NCBI RefSeq assembly: GCF_019175285.1
Contig: NC_056524.1
Span: forward strand, 173,126,551 to 173,190,550
Reading direction: 5' to 3'
Length of the DNA: 64,000 nt
Source of the DNA: Sceloporus undulatus
Taxonomy: Eukaryota > Chordata > Lepidosauria > Squamata > Phrynosomatidae
Positions 34,853 to 46,823 of this stretch are shown here, piece after piece. The translations under genes were made by a program, and so were the position numbers. Under the pieces are notes generated by a model. That model ran no database searches. It saw only the letters and a list, made by a program, of their open reading frames with translations, and was not told the origin of the DNA. Within the stretch, counting starts at the first letter, position 1, and every line of letters begins with the position of its first letter.

Positions 34853-35390
34853 GTGTGGGTTGTGTGCCTTCAAGTCCTTTCCGACTTATGGCAACCTTCA
34901 TGGGTCATGATTTGTTCAGAGGAGGTTTGCCATTGCCTTCTCCTGAGGCTGAGAGTGTGGTGTGCCCAAGGTCATCCAGTGCATTTCATGGCTAAGCCGG
35001 GAATCGAACCCTGGTCTCCAGAGTCATAGGAGTTTATCAAACGGGAGGAATTTCTCTTAAATTTGAATGAAAAGGAAGTGGGGCCACAATGCATTCACTT
35101 AAAGTCACTAGTTTAGCGCAATTACGTGAATGTGCATTGCATTCAAACTGGCTTCCCATTGCCTGACAATAGCATGCTGTTGCCCGAATTTGTGTGTGGC
35201 AGTCTATCACGCAGTAACGTGAAAACCCATGATTGTGCTCAGACTGACTTCCCATTGCCCAAATTTGCGTGTGACAGTATATCATGCAATAACATTAAAC
35301 CCCATGATTGCGTTCAGATTGCCATCAGATTATATTTCCAACTTTCCTTGTCTGATAAACTCCATAGTCCATACTGGCTCCACTGGCATT
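34853..35390 (-). mobile_element. tRNA-derived SINE split by a GGAGTTTATC element
   Basis: The tail side runs GGGTTGTGTGCCTTCAAGTC to CTCCAGAGTCATA (34853-35028). The head resumes ATAGTCCATACTGGCTCC after the insert. Confidence 0.82.
35029..35363. mobile_element. DNA transposon relic with GGAGTTTATCA ends, copy 1
   Basis: Perfect 11-bp terminal inverted repeat GGAGTTTATCA / TGATAAACTCC. The target duplication is ATA (35026-35028 and 35364-35366) or CATAG if the element starts one base in. It contains two imperfect direct copies of a unit of about 75-95 bases with CCCATTGCCC and 'atcacgca(g/a)taac'. A close relative is at 47606-47951. No transposase. Confidence 0.8.
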
Positions 35391-35865
35391 TTAATATACT
35401 AACTCAGAATCAAAGCAGCAACTTTTCCCTGGTCTCTTTGCTCAATGTAGCACTAGGCTCCCAGCTAACTCAATCTCTCTTTCCATCTGGCTCTATCCTG
35501 ATCTTATCTCTAACTCTGTCTCTGTTCTTAACTAGCCCTACCTAGTAGTTCAACAGTCAAAGCTCTGCCTTTACATCCCTCCCTCCAGCCTCCCTTTCTC
35601 AGCATACCAGGATCCCTGATTGGCTGGCTCCTCTCAGGCCATGGAAGCTAATGATTCAACCCTTCTTCCCAACAGGCCAGACAACAATAACACAATAAAG
35701 CAATGGCAAACCGAGACAGTGCAATATAAAACCAAGATAATGCCAGCAGCTGCCAATAAAACACCAGAATATGGAAAATGAATTAAGGCGAGCAGCAGGA
35801 TAAAAAAAATGCAAAGATGCAAACATCTAAAAGATTTTAAAGTATCCACATTAAAGTTCTTGATA

Positions 35866-35966
35866 TAATAATAATAATAATAATAATAACAACAACAACA
35901 ACAATCATGGGCTTCCCTTACTTATGAAAGTGCAGAGTGTAGGCACCGTGCAAATGTCTTCCCAAA

Positions 35967-36008
<42 letters not shown>
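35866..36008. repeat. (ATA)n/(ACA)n and (ATT)n microsatellites
   Basis: AATAATAAT plus AACAACAAC near 35866-35903, then about 14 ATT units at 35968-36008. Confidence 0.92.
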
Positions 36009-36180
36009 TCTGCCCTGCCTCTCCAACAAGATCGAGGCGGCTTATATCAGTAAAATCCATACAACAGAATAAGATCCCACAATCCCCCTCCCTCCTTAAC
36101 CCCAAATCAACAACAATAAGTACAACATAACAATAACTATATTAAAATCATTAAAATGATTGCTAAAACAAAAATAGGAC
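36009..36180 (-). repeat. LINE-tail-like repeat
   Basis: After (ATT)n comes CTGCCCTGCCTCTCC with GAGGCGGCTTATATCAGTAA, the pattern of a reversed LINE 3' end; family uncertain. Confidence 0.4.
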
Positions 36181-36293
36181 AGTCAAAGGATGGTCCATAT
36201 CATTGGGGTGACTGAGTCAATTAAAGGCCTCTTTCTGTTGTGGCTTTATAGGGCATTGGATCTTAGTATTCGGGCAGGTTCTGTGGCTTGACT

Positions 36294-36508
36294 GTGGCTT
36301 TATCTGCACCGCAGAAATAATCCAGTTTGACACTGTTTTAAATTCCAGGGCTCATTGCTATGGAATCCTGGGATTAATAGATTGTTGTGGCTCTGGCAAG
36401 GCAGGATAAAATATCACAAAACGTCAAATCCCAGAATTCTATAGCATTGGGCCATGGCAGTTAAAGTGGTGTCAAACAGGATTATTTCTACTGTGTGGAT
36501 GCAGCCTA
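36294..36508. mobile_element. Palindromic MITE family P
   Basis: TTATCTGCACCGCAGAAATA left, TCTACTGTGTGGATGCAGCC right; inner arms with TGCTATGGAATCCTGGGA. Confidence 0.85.
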
Positions 36509-36915
36509 TGTCAATCTTGCAGAAGTCCACACTGGTTTTATCTGATTTATTTGTTTCTAGATACTCTGGTACTCAAACTGAGTGCTTTTGTCAATCGTTT
36601 TGCTGGTTTGATTTTTACATATTTATACCCAAGCTTTCAATAACCTCTCATAGAATCCAAAAACAGCTAAAATGACATGACTGAACAGCAGTGCAAAATG
36701 TAGCACAATTTTTAAACAAAATGTACTGAAAGGCAAAGCTTTTTGAGCATAAACAGAGTGCAAAATGATTACTTTAAGAGATCAGTGTAACAATACATAT
36801 TTCTGAGGGATAGCTGTGTTACTATGAGCAGGCATATGAGTAGGTTTTGATTTAGGCTTATCTGCTGAAGGAAAACTAGCAAAGGATCCAGGGATAATGT
36901 AAAGATTTAATGTTG

Positions 36916-37121
36916 TACACTCAGCCTGCCATATCCACGGATTCTCCACCCACAGATTCACCCATCCATGGGTTGAAATGTTAAACCAAAAAAATCAAAC
37001 CTTGATTTTGCCATTTTATATAAGGAACACCATTTTACTATTTCCTTGTAATAGAACTTGAGCATCCCATCTATGGTAGGGTCCTGGAACTAAGCCCCAG
37101 CACAAATGAAGGACCCACTGT
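36916..37121. mobile_element. Tigger-like MITE
   Basis: TACACTCAGCCTGCCATATC left, AAGGACCCACTGT right; interior AAACCTTGATTTTGCCATTT is shared with 11025-11240. Confidence 0.7.
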
Positions 37122-37419
37122 TTTATTTCATGGGTTAGAACCTACTTCATGAGATGCATGTAAAATCTGATTGCCTTGGAATGTAAATAGAATTAAGCAC
37201 ACATCCTCTGAAGGGCAAGAACTGGTGGTTTTACTTTAGAACAAGTGTGCTCCTCCTTCAAGGTTTTTGGACTTCATCAAGCATCAGCTCAAACTAGCAG
37301 GGGTGGAAGTCAAGGATGATGAAAAGGCAGGGAATAGATTCCCCCAGATTCCTCTCTTACAGAAAAGTAGGGAAACAACTATAACACATTTTTGTGCAGA
37401 AAAGTTATCCAAGGTTAGC

Positions 37420-37520
37420 TATGTTGGACATACAGCAAAGTAGAATAACATCCAAAATCCACAAAGCTTGCAACATGTATTTTGTGTATTCAGGTTGGCC
37501 CAATAAAAGCTATCACTGTT
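37420..37520. repeat. Unclassified retroelement fragment
   Basis: CCAAAATCCACAAAGC and CCCAATAAAAGCTATCAC resemble 1486-1608 and 52030-52130. Confidence 0.4.
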
Positions 37521-39459
37521 TTGTGGATTTTGAGTGTTCTGTTACATTTTTGTGGTTTTCCATCTTCCTATTTGCTCTGCTCACCAGAGCTAGCCAAACA
37601 AGACTAGCCAAAATTTGGGCTGGTTAGCTGACACTTTCCCCTAGCAAAATGTCATATTGGTGAAGGTGAAGTGAACCTGCATGCATTGGCCAAAATCCAA
37701 CTGTTAGTTTCACCTAATACAGACCTATTGATTAAATGGAACTTGCTTTGGTATTGACTTACCAAGTTCCCATTGATTCAGAGCACTCTGTCAATTACAT
37801 CTAGCCACTGATGATCTCATTGCAAGATTGCTATTCAACCGAATTTTGCATGCAGCAAAGAGCCAGATGCTGCTGCAATGCAGTAGGTACATGTTCTAAC
37901 TAGCCCAAGCATAGATCAAATCATTCAGTGCTTCCGACTGGTTTATTTTACATTGTGGAGCTGCCAAGTAGCTCCTTTTCATAAAATTCCCTTTCGTCAG
38001 AAGGCTGTTTTGTATTCCAATATGTAAAAGCAATTGCACATCACTTAATAGATAGTTTTTTTTTAAACACACACACACACTCACACAACATATTTTTCCC
38101 AGGTATGTAAACATTACTTTTATTTTCACTCCATCTTCACTCAGAAATTTGATGAAGACAATCTTGCCAACGTTTCTACCAGCCACAATGTCTGTGCCTT
38201 TTAAAACAGCCTAATCTGCATGGGAAGTGATAGCAAAGAGAACAAATCTTCCCATTTCCATTTGGCTGGTTTCTCCAGATCACGCTGAGGGCAAGGGCAC
38301 AAGAGGTAGTCATGCTGGCTTCTTCCTCCCATCCTGCCCCTTTCTGGTCATTTGAAAATCACAGATGAACCACAGACAAGCAAATCCCAAAGACTACCTA
38401 GTCCAGCATTCTGTTTTCAGAGCAGCCAACTAGATCTCTTTGGAAAGCTCACCAACTTTGAGAGGTACACGACCTCTGATGCACAGTAGTAATCTGCCAC
38501 CATCTAGAATGGAGAATTCACCTCCAGAGCTTCAAAGGCCCATTGACCCAGTAGCAACCCAGTCCTATGAAACAGCTAAGTGCACTTAAGCCTACTGAAA
38601 TCAATGGATTTAAGCATGCTTACCTTTGCATAAGATCAAGCTCCAAGGCTATGCTCCTAAGCATACTTTCCTCAAAGTAAAGAGATGTGCAATCTAATCC
38701 TAAATATATTTACTCAGGCTGGAGACAGACAGTAATTTCTGAGAGTTCAAGGTAATATTATAGAGGTTTCCTTTCCCAAGGGGTACTTTTTCTTCCCTCC
38801 CCTTCATTATTGTCTATGTTCAAACAGGCTTTGCAGGTTTTTTTAAGAACCACAAAGAACTGTGAGCAGAGACAACAGCGAGGTGCCTTTGCACTGTACA
38901 CAAATTAAGCCTTGGCTTTCCTGCCTTCAGCTTTCTGAAGATGTCAAATATCTTCTGTTTCCAGCCTTCTAGAAATGGGCCCACTGTGATCCATGGTGAT
39001 TATTCCTTTCTGAGAACAAAGAGTCCTGTGACACCTGAAAGATTCTTACTTTTCGTCATGTAGTATAGCAAATTTCATCAGGGCTTGGTGTTCAGAGATC
39101 CATTACTACCACGGTACACTTAGTGGAGGGTTATTTGGGGGGGATTATTGATAGGGAAGTTGGAGGGGAATTAAATGCAGATAATTAATCCAGATTACAG
39201 CCTTAAAGGTGGGTGGTAAAGCATTTGTGTATACAGACTTGAAGGTACTTTTGAGTCTCAGCAACGCTGCACAAGTTAGAAATATGGAACTGGAAGGTGG
39301 GACAGAAATGGCACTGATGCTCAGTGCTCAGTAGTGCATCTGTTTTCAGTATTATCAGATCAAGCTAAAACTGTTTGAACTACTCCATTTGCAAATACTC
39401 AGATTTTCTCTTGCTTACTCACAGTAGAGGATACAATAAAAGGCAAAGAAATTGTAGCC
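37521..39459. other. Mostly unrecognised
   Basis: A short CA-rich run is near 38068-38090, and a retroelement-like bit (AGAGTCCTGTGACACCTGAA) near 39020-39090. No gene seen. Confidence 0.45.
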
Positions 39460-39547
39460 CACCACATGTTGTGAATCAGCCTTCAGCATTGGCTGTGATG
39501 GCCAGGGCAGACAGGAGTTGGAGTCCAACAACATCTGGAGGGCCAAT
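39460..39547. mobile_element. Small palindromic MITE fragment
   Basis: GGAGTTGGAGTCCAACAACA with TCTGGAGGGCCA is the arm of the family at 13828. The other arm is missing. Confidence 0.5.
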
Positions 39548-40000
39548 GAAAAAAAGTTAGAAGGACTGTAGTTGCAGACTAATAGGACAATAGACAGCAA
39601 AACAAAATGCAAGCTTGCATCCAAACTTACTTGGGAGCAAAACCTGTTTCTAGTCTGGCTATTTATATTTGTATATTTATTTATAACAGAGAACATTTGT
39701 TCAAAGGAGTGGTAGAAGACATTCCTCCATTTAAAAAGAGTCACCTCTTTGATAGGTTGTCATATCCAAGAACAATTTAAAGACAAAGACCATATTAAGA
39801 ACCAGGGTCTCAAAACTGCCTGTCCACATTTAGGTCTTGGGCAGGAAGCTGAGCAGACTTGACCACAGCCTTCAGCCACTATGATGAGACTGTGTTTCTA
39901 GTCATAGTGTGGTAGTCGTTTCTAAATTTGAATCTGAACACATCAATACTTGAAAATTTGATGCAAATCTATGGCCGCTTTCAACATTGGGTTTTTTTTT

Positions 40001-40012
40001 GGGGGGGGGGGG
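40001..40012. repeat. Poly-T/poly-G run
   Basis: Nine T then twelve G directly before the MITE at 40018. Confidence 0.9.
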
Positions 40013-40017
40013 TAAAA

Positions 40018-40403
40018 TACTGTATATACTCATGTATAAGTCTAGTGATTTAGGTTTAAAAATTGACCCAAATAACTTGAGATAATTTATCCATGGGTTA
40101 ATGTAAGTACTGCATTTTAACACATGGTGAAAGGCAAGAGTTTAATTTGCCCTAGAAGCACTAACCCCTTTCTACTCTCTCATCCATCCAGCCTTTAGTA
40201 TAAGCAGTAATAGTTATGCCTGCTGAAATTTTGAAAATTATTTGGAATTGTTTTCCTTTACTTCATCCTTTACATCCTTTCTTATATGTGCCTATGTTTT
40301 ACCCTCGACTTATCCATGAGTCATATCAAAATCCATAATTTTGGCCCCAAAACTTGCCCTCGACTTATATATGAGGTCGACTTATAGTTGAGTATATATG
40401 GTA
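40018..40403. mobile_element. TA-inserting MITE, copy 2 of 2
   Basis: Ends TACTGTATATACTCATGTAT and GAGTATATATGGTA. Same order of blocks as 24997-25401 with an internal length difference. Confidence 0.8.
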
Positions 40404-40588
40404 AGTTGCTACTCTATTCACTTTTGAGCATTGGTTGTATTACACGCTGAAGATACTGAACCACATCTATTTTATTTGATGGGAGGAGCAAACAATTGGG
40501 ACATTTTAAGAGCAGCTAAAAAGGGTTAATCGAGGCTGTCTTGCCAAGTTGAAGGAGCTGGAGTTTATATGTGTCATGGGCAGTGGTG

Positions 40589-40822
40589 TGAGAGCCAGTA
40601 TGGCATAACGTTTTGAGCGTTGGACTAGGACTCTGGAGACCAGAGTTTGAATCCCCGCTGAGCCATGAAACCCACTGGGTGACCTTGGGCAAGTCACACT
40701 CTCTCAGAGCCTCAGAGGAAACCTCCTGCGAACAAATCTTGCCAAGAAAATCTTGTGAAAGGTTCGCCTTAGGGTCACCATAACTCAGAAATGACTTGAA
40801 GGCACACAACAACAATAACAAG
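40589..40822 (+). mobile_element. tRNA-derived SINE, ACA tail
   Basis: Well preserved: GAGAGCCAGTATGGC start, GTTGGACTAGGACTCTGGAG, GGTGACCTTGGGCAAGTCAC, and tail GACTTGAAGGCACACAACAA. Confidence 0.92.
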
Positions 40823-41011
40823 CAGGGATATATAGCAGCCAAGGCTCATAGGATTGAAGCCCCAGACCTTCTTGGTTCACTGAGGCTATAACCACATCTG
40901 CCACCCTCCTTGGGTACCCTATGTTCACCCTAGGTTTAGCTATGATCCCCACACTAACTAGTTCATTTCCCCAGAAATGTTATATTGTTATGAGAAGAAA
41001 ATTAATTGTGT

Positions 41012-41028
41012 GGGGGGGGGGGGGGGGG
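41012..41028. repeat. Poly-G run (17)
   Basis: Longest homopolymer of G in the window, followed by AGAGAGA. Confidence 0.9.
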
Positions 41029-41164
41029 AGAGAGAACATAGAAGGTCCTTTTAAAAAGACCTGTTCCTGGTAGAGACAAAAATTTCTGAAAAATGTTTTA
41101 GACCAACACAGCTACCTGCACCCTCAGATTCTCCACCTCAAAATTTACCACTGCACCATTGATT

Positions 41165-41530
41165 TATATATTTTAGTGTGAAAGCTGGTTAGTGTAGAAA
41201 GCTGTCAGAAAGAAATTAAACTCATGTGAAATGTGGTGCTGCAGGAGAGATCTACAAATAATCATGGACTGTTAAAAAGACAAATGAATGGACCTTAAAT
41301 CAAGCCAGAACTTTCACTCGAAGCAAAGATCATGAAACTGATGCTGTCATACTTCAAACTTATCACATATGATATGACTCTTCGAGAAACAAATTAATGC
41401 TTGTTAAAGTGGAAGACGGTAAGAAAAGAGGGAGACAAGAGGATTGACTAAATCAGGAGAAGCCATAGCCAGGAGTTTGCAGCACCTGCAGGACAGTTGA
41501 TGACCGGGACTTTGCTGTATTTCAACCTCC
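41165..41530 (+). mobile_element. BovB (RTE) LINE 3' fragment
   Basis: Frame-shifted remnants correspond in order to the C-terminal BovB part at about 800-1100: 'gtgaaatgtggtgctgcagg', 'caaatgaatggaccttaaatc', 'gaagcaaagatcatgaaactg', 'aagtggaagacggtaagaaa', 'ggacagttgatgaccgg'. Heavily decayed. Confidence 0.7.
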
Positions 41531-42881
41531 ATGATATACTATGTTTATCAGAATTTGGAAAAATTACATTTTTGGACCACAGTTTCCAATCTCTTCCAGC
41601 CAGCCTGGCAAAATGTAATTTTTAAAGCTCTCATAAGGTAATGCATTAGGAAGAAGAAGCTCACCTATAAATGAAATAGGGCAGTTACTTTGACATGCCA
41701 AGCTCCCTAGCCTTTATCAGATTCAAATTTTTGGCCTCTTAATTAAAAAAAAATACTATCTATACTAGAGCACCATACAGGTAATTCATAAGGTGCAGTG
41801 ACACCATCTTAACAGGTTTTACAAGTTGATTCACTGGGATAAAAAAGGGCTCATTGTTGCCACCAAGGTGACATGGTGAGTCATTAAGCAGGATCTGCAA
41901 ATAGAATTCACTGTCCTAATTACTTGACACTCTGCTGTAAGCTGAGCTTGTGGAAGTTGTTGAACTCCCAGAACCCACTGGACACTAGATGAAAGATTCT
42001 GGGAACTGAAGTACAAAACATTAACTTTCCCAAGTTCATACTGAGTCCAGCATTTGCAATCAAGCAGGAGGTGTCTTGGCTCAACTATACTATTGAGGAC
42101 TAGTTAAGTGGTTTTTGACACTGTATTGAACCATCTTCTGTCAGCAGGGGATAGGCACTGTAGAAGAGAAGCCATGTAACTTCACTTCCCTGAAAGTGTA
42201 GTGAGCTGCTGTGCTTTGAGGATCCCTCTGTTCATTTTGCTGAGCTGGATCTCTGGCCTAAAGCCCTGCCCTTCTTCTGAAGGCATCATAGCATTCCTAT
42301 TGCCATAGGTTCCTATTCCATCATCCAGGCTGTGGTTATTTGGCAATGAGTAGGCAAGCATTCTGAGCACACTCAAAGTCACACCTCATTATGATTGCTT
42401 AATCTATTCCAGTGCTCAGTCCCTGTACTGAGCCCCAATAAAGGCAATGTTCAGTGTTTAACTTAAAAGATTAGTTTGCTGTCCAGGAAGAAACAGCCAA
42501 AAAATACTGAACAGTTCAATTAATTTTGCTTGACTCTACAGGGCATAAATCTACTGTTGGCAGAAAGCAGGTTACCCAGATACATATAGTGTTAGCGTAC
42601 ACTAGGATTATAGGATGCTACTCTTGGGTTTGAATATACCTGCTTTAACAAATAGTTGATCTAAAGCATTTTTTTCAGGTTGGAGGAATGTGGGTCAGAC
42701 ACAGCAGATGTGCCTAAGAGCCTAGTGCTAAACCCTCACAGCACACACCAAAGTCCCAGGACCCCAATTTTAAGAAAATTTGGACCAACCCTCCAGTCTA
42801 AAATAACACAAAGCCATCCCACAAAGCAGTAACTTTGTTTTTCTCTCCCCCGTGAGTGAAAAATGGCCAGACCCAAAATTA
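41531..42881. other. Nothing recognised
   Basis: No repeat or gene identified. Confidence 0.45.
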
Positions 42882-43053
42882 GGGTGCATCTACACTATAG
42901 AAATGGTGTAGTTTGACACCACTTTAAATGCTTTAGCCTTTTCTGCCAAAGAGTGCTGGTGCCTCACAAAACTACACATCCCAGGATTCTGTAGGAAGGA
43001 GCCATGGCAGATAAAGTGGTGTCAAAGTGCCTTATTTCTACAGTGTAGATGCA
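42882..43053. mobile_element. Palindromic MITE family P, shortened
   Basis: GGGTGCATCTACACTATAG and CTACAGTGTAGATGCAC ends. The left arm lacks its inner part, giving about 172 bp. Confidence 0.8.
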
Positions 43054-43429
43054 CAAGATTTTGTGGCCTGTGGGTCAATCAGCACATAAATTACAATGGA
43101 CCCAGAAGGATTTAAGCAGTCCAGTGTTTAAAAGTGACAGCAGCAAAATTATTTATATATACCTTCTGAACAGTATATTCCAAATCCACTTTATCTCAGG
43201 AATAATTCTAAAATGGTTGTAGTAAAGTGCGTTCCTAGATCTGGGTGGAAGAGATTTTAAAATGATTTTTTATTATACTTTCCGCCCCAGCTGTCATGAG
43301 AACTGAAGGACATTTTCCCTTCATCCTCTCACTGTGGAAGCCATCAGTATAATCTGAAATTGGTTATATGTATATGAATTAGTTAGAGAGCCAGTGCGGT
43401 GTAGAGATTTGGGTTTTGGATTAGCTGCC

Positions 43430-44066
43430 TGTAAATTGCTTTGAACATCCCAGAAAAGCAATATGTAAAGAGTTAAATAATTTTTTTTTTAAAAACCCAA
43501 CCCTGCCTTTGATAGGAAATCTGGTCACTTTGGGATTTGCCTGGACATATCAAGAGCGGGACAATATAATGACTTAACAAGTGTGAGCTTGGAAATCCCC
43601 TTGGCAATCTCACCTCATCTACAAACTCAGGAGGTGGCCTTGGCCAGCTGGTATCTCTGCCTACTCCTCCTCTACCAGCCTTCCCACCCCAGATGCATTT
43701 GGAAATAATATTTCTGGTACTGTATACCTGAGAGTGTTCTTGTAAGCATAATGTGGGTTAAGAGCTCTCAGCACTCCCAAAACACTATATAAAATGCTGA
43801 GTAGCAGTATTATAATTAGGTTAGGCATTTTAATTGAGAACCAGGTTGGTGTGATATTTTAAGTGTTGGACTACAATTCTGGAGACCAGGGCTCAAATCC
43901 CTGATCAGCAATGGAAACCCACTGAGTGACCATAGGCAAGCCACACTCCCTCAGCCCTAGAGGAAGGTAATGGCAACCCACCTCTGAACAAATCTTGCCA
44001 AGAAAACCCTGTAATAGGTCAGCCTTAGGATCATAATAAATCAGAAATTACTTGAAGAAACACAAC
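43430..44066 (+). repeat. Local duplication, copy A, with SINE at 43840-44066
   Basis: Matches 45850-46485 over the whole span including the SINE insertion point after 'ttttaattgagaaccag'. The core at about 43520-43845 is about 96% identical; the SINE and upstream flank are only about 75-80% identical. A stray SINE head (GAGAGCCAGTGCGGTGTAGA) lies at 43387-43415 in this copy only. Confidence 0.85.
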
Positions 44067-44280
44067 ATGTGAATTTATGCACGACCAACCCTACCACTAG
44101 GCAGAGTGAGACAGTCGCCTTAGGCATCTAATTTTAGGTATCGCATTGCAAGTTATTTAACTGGATACGGTTGGATCCAAATTTATTGATTATATTATAA
44201 TTGTATGTTTAATTGCCAGGGAGAAGCACTTGGATAAGGTACAAAAATAACTTGGTGAATGTTGATACTGTACACCTTGA

Positions 44281-44518
44281 GCTTGTTGTTGTGTGCCTTC
44301 AAGTCGTTTCTGACTTATGGCGACCCTACAGTGACCATATCACAGGGTTTTCTTGGCAAGTTTCTTCAGAGGGAGTTGCCATGGCCAACCTCTGAAGCTG
44401 AGAGAGTGTGACTTGCCCAGGGTCACCCAGTGGGTTTCCATGGCCCAGTCAGGATTCAAACCCTGGTCTCTGCAGTCATTGTCCAGCACTCAGACCGCTA
44501 CGCCACACGGGCTCTCAC
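44281..44518 (-). mobile_element. tRNA-derived SINE, ACA tail
   Basis: TTGTTGTGTGCCTTCAAGTC tail, CGCTACGCCACACGGGCTCT head; well preserved. Confidence 0.92.
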
Positions 44519-44837
44519 ACCTTGAGTGGCAGAGGGAGGATGCAATTTGTACTTCTGCCTCGGGCAGCAAAATATCATCAGTAAGTGCTGAGGGAAAGGC
44601 AAATGATCTGAACCCCAGTCTATCTACTGCTGAGTAAATGCTCTTGCATAGTCTTATCTTTCCATAAAAGACAGATGGACAGCTAGGTAAGATTAGATTA
44701 GATTAGATTGACAGGAACTTCAAACTCCTTCATGAATTTGTGTAAATGATGACGAGGATAATGCAGCTGAGCAATGGTTATACATTATTACTGCTCAATT
44801 TCACAACACGGAGTGAGAGAGGCTATTCACAGGAAGA

Positions 44838-44906
44838 GTGTGTCTGCATGTGTGTGTAGCAGAGTGTGTGTGTGTGTGTGTGCACGTACATAGGAGTGTG
44901 TGTGTC

Positions 44907-44945
<39 letters not shown>
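44838..44945. repeat. (GT)n/(GA)n microsatellite
   Basis: Interrupted GT tracts followed by a pure GA tract of about 20 bases. A separate short ATTAG-type repeat lies at 44688-44710. Confidence 0.93.
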
Positions 44946-45849
44946 TAACATGATAATCACTGTTGCTGGAGGCTTGGTATGTTTTGCTTTATGACAGCTA
45001 ATAAAAATGCCTGTAAATTTCCATTAGAAGAGGTTTTCAAACTTTTCTTTCATAGCTTTCTAGAGAATAAGAGCGATTCATTAATCTTCCTCCTCTCTCA
45101 TTTGCTGATCTAGGTAACCACCTCCACTGGATTCCTCTTATGCCAAGACGCAGAAGCAAGTATGCCAATGATGGCTACTTGCACAGAAAAATACTGGGGG
45201 AACATTTTTATGAGTTACCAGTCGCTTGTCATCCCTGTAAAAGTGTTATGCTTGTAGGGGAGAAGAAGCAGTGATGAACTGACGGAGGGCAAAATAATCT
45301 GTATTTAACAATGTGCTTTGTTGACTTATAGCGACTGACACACATTTGAATGCACCCCATCCCCACTGTGCCCCAAAACAATTTTTTCCCAGTGGATTCT
45401 GGTACTGTATACTACAGTGGATTCTCAACATGCATTAAAGGCCAAACAGACACCAAGACAGGATTGGTTTAAGAATTTAGGCAGTGCCAGGACAGTGCCT
45501 GCAACCCATAAATAACTTGTTTTGGTGCATTCTGTTGCTATTTTGCTCTAATTTCAAGGGAAAACTGATTGTATCCGGGGAATAATAAAATAATGGGGTC
45601 ATTTGGGATATTTTACGAGGCAAGGACTGGCTTAGCCTGAGGCAAATAATAAAGTGCTTTCTTTTTGCTTTGCAAAGTGCATATCATAGCACCATACAAG
45701 CAAAACAGGACCATGGCTGACAGGAGAGTCGAAATGGATTATTATTTTATTTTATATTATTTTATTTATTTATTATTATTTTAAAAATCTGTCACATTTT
45801 GAAAGCAGGAAGAACAATGCCTCCTTTTTAAAACTGTTTTTAGCTACAG
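44946..45849. other. Nothing recognised
   Basis: A T/A-rich (ATTTT)n-like stretch at 45738-45785. No gene. Confidence 0.45.
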
Positions 45850-46485
45850 CTGTAAAGTGCTGGCACATCTCAGAAAAGCAATATGTAAAATACAAATAGT
45901 TAAATTTATAAAAATGCAACCCCTTGTCTTTGATGGGAAAACCGGTCACTTTGGGATTTGCCTGGACATATCAAGAGCAGGACAATATAATGACTAAACA
46001 AGTGTGAGCATGGAAATCCCCTTGGCAATCTCACCTCATCTACAAACTCAGGAGGTGGCCTTGGCCAGCTGGTATCTCTGCCTACTCCTCCTCTACCAGC
46101 CTTCCCACCCCAGATGCATTTGGAAATAATATTTCTGGTATACCTGAGAGTGTTCTTGTAAGCATAATGTAGGTTAAGAGCTCTGAGCATTCCCAAAACA
46201 CTATATAAAATGCTGAGTAGCAGTATTATTATTAGATTAGACATTTTAATTGAGAACCAGGATAGAGCAGTGATTTAAGTGTTAGACTACAGTTCTGGAG
46301 AACAGGACTCGAATCCATGCTCAGCCATGGAAATCCATTGTTTGGGGTTCCATGGCAAGTCACACTTTCTCAGCCTCAGAGCAAAACAAAGGCAACCCCC
46401 CTGAAGAAATCTTGCCAAGAAAACCCCATGATAGGTTTGCCTTAGGGTCACCATAACTCAGAAATGACTTGAAGGCACACAACAT
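45850..46485 (+). repeat. Local duplication, copy B, with SINE at 46250-46485
   Basis: Partner of 43430-44066, in the same orientation, about 2.4 kb downstream. The block from 'ggaaatccccttgg' to 'atatttctgg' (about 46010-46138) is identical in both copies. Confidence 0.85.
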
Positions 46486-46557
46486 TTTAATCACGATGAT
46501 CTGGATTTCCCAGATGTCTATTTGGCGCTGGTGGGAAAGAAGGATTGGCCAAACATA

Positions 46558-46823
46558 GGAGTTTATCACACAAAGAAGATCAGGAGTTTATTTCGTGAAT
46601 ATCCCACAAAAATCGCGTAATTTTATATGACGTTGCGTAAAACCCACCATTAAAGTGGTCACAAAGAAGCATTAACACGCATCTTTTTACTTTTAGGATT
46701 TCAGCGACAATGCATTTCCAATATTGTTTTATTTGCGCAATTACTTGCCATTTTCGCTTTATTTGTGGGATGCTTTAAATGTGCTTTAATCTCTCTTTAA
46801 TGCTGAAATTAGTGATAAACTCC
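46558..46823. mobile_element. DNA transposon relic with GGAGTTTATCA ends, copy 3
   Basis: GGAGTTTATCAC and GTGATAAACTCC ends (12 bp, perfect), flanked by ATA on both sides (46555-46557 and 46824-46826). The interior is different from the copies at 35029 and 47606. Confidence 0.75.

Noticed and set aside
35924-36130. Poly-tyrosine ORF
   Set aside because: Reads through an (ATT)n microsatellite.
40589-40660. tRNA gene-like A and B boxes in SINE heads
   Set aside because: They belong to dispersed tRNA-derived SINEs; no cloverleaf with a complete acceptor stem was found.
41012-41028. G-quadruplex or regulatory role for the long G runs (also 18012, 40001, 51356)
   Set aside because: Simple homopolymers of uncertain true length; no context that points to function.
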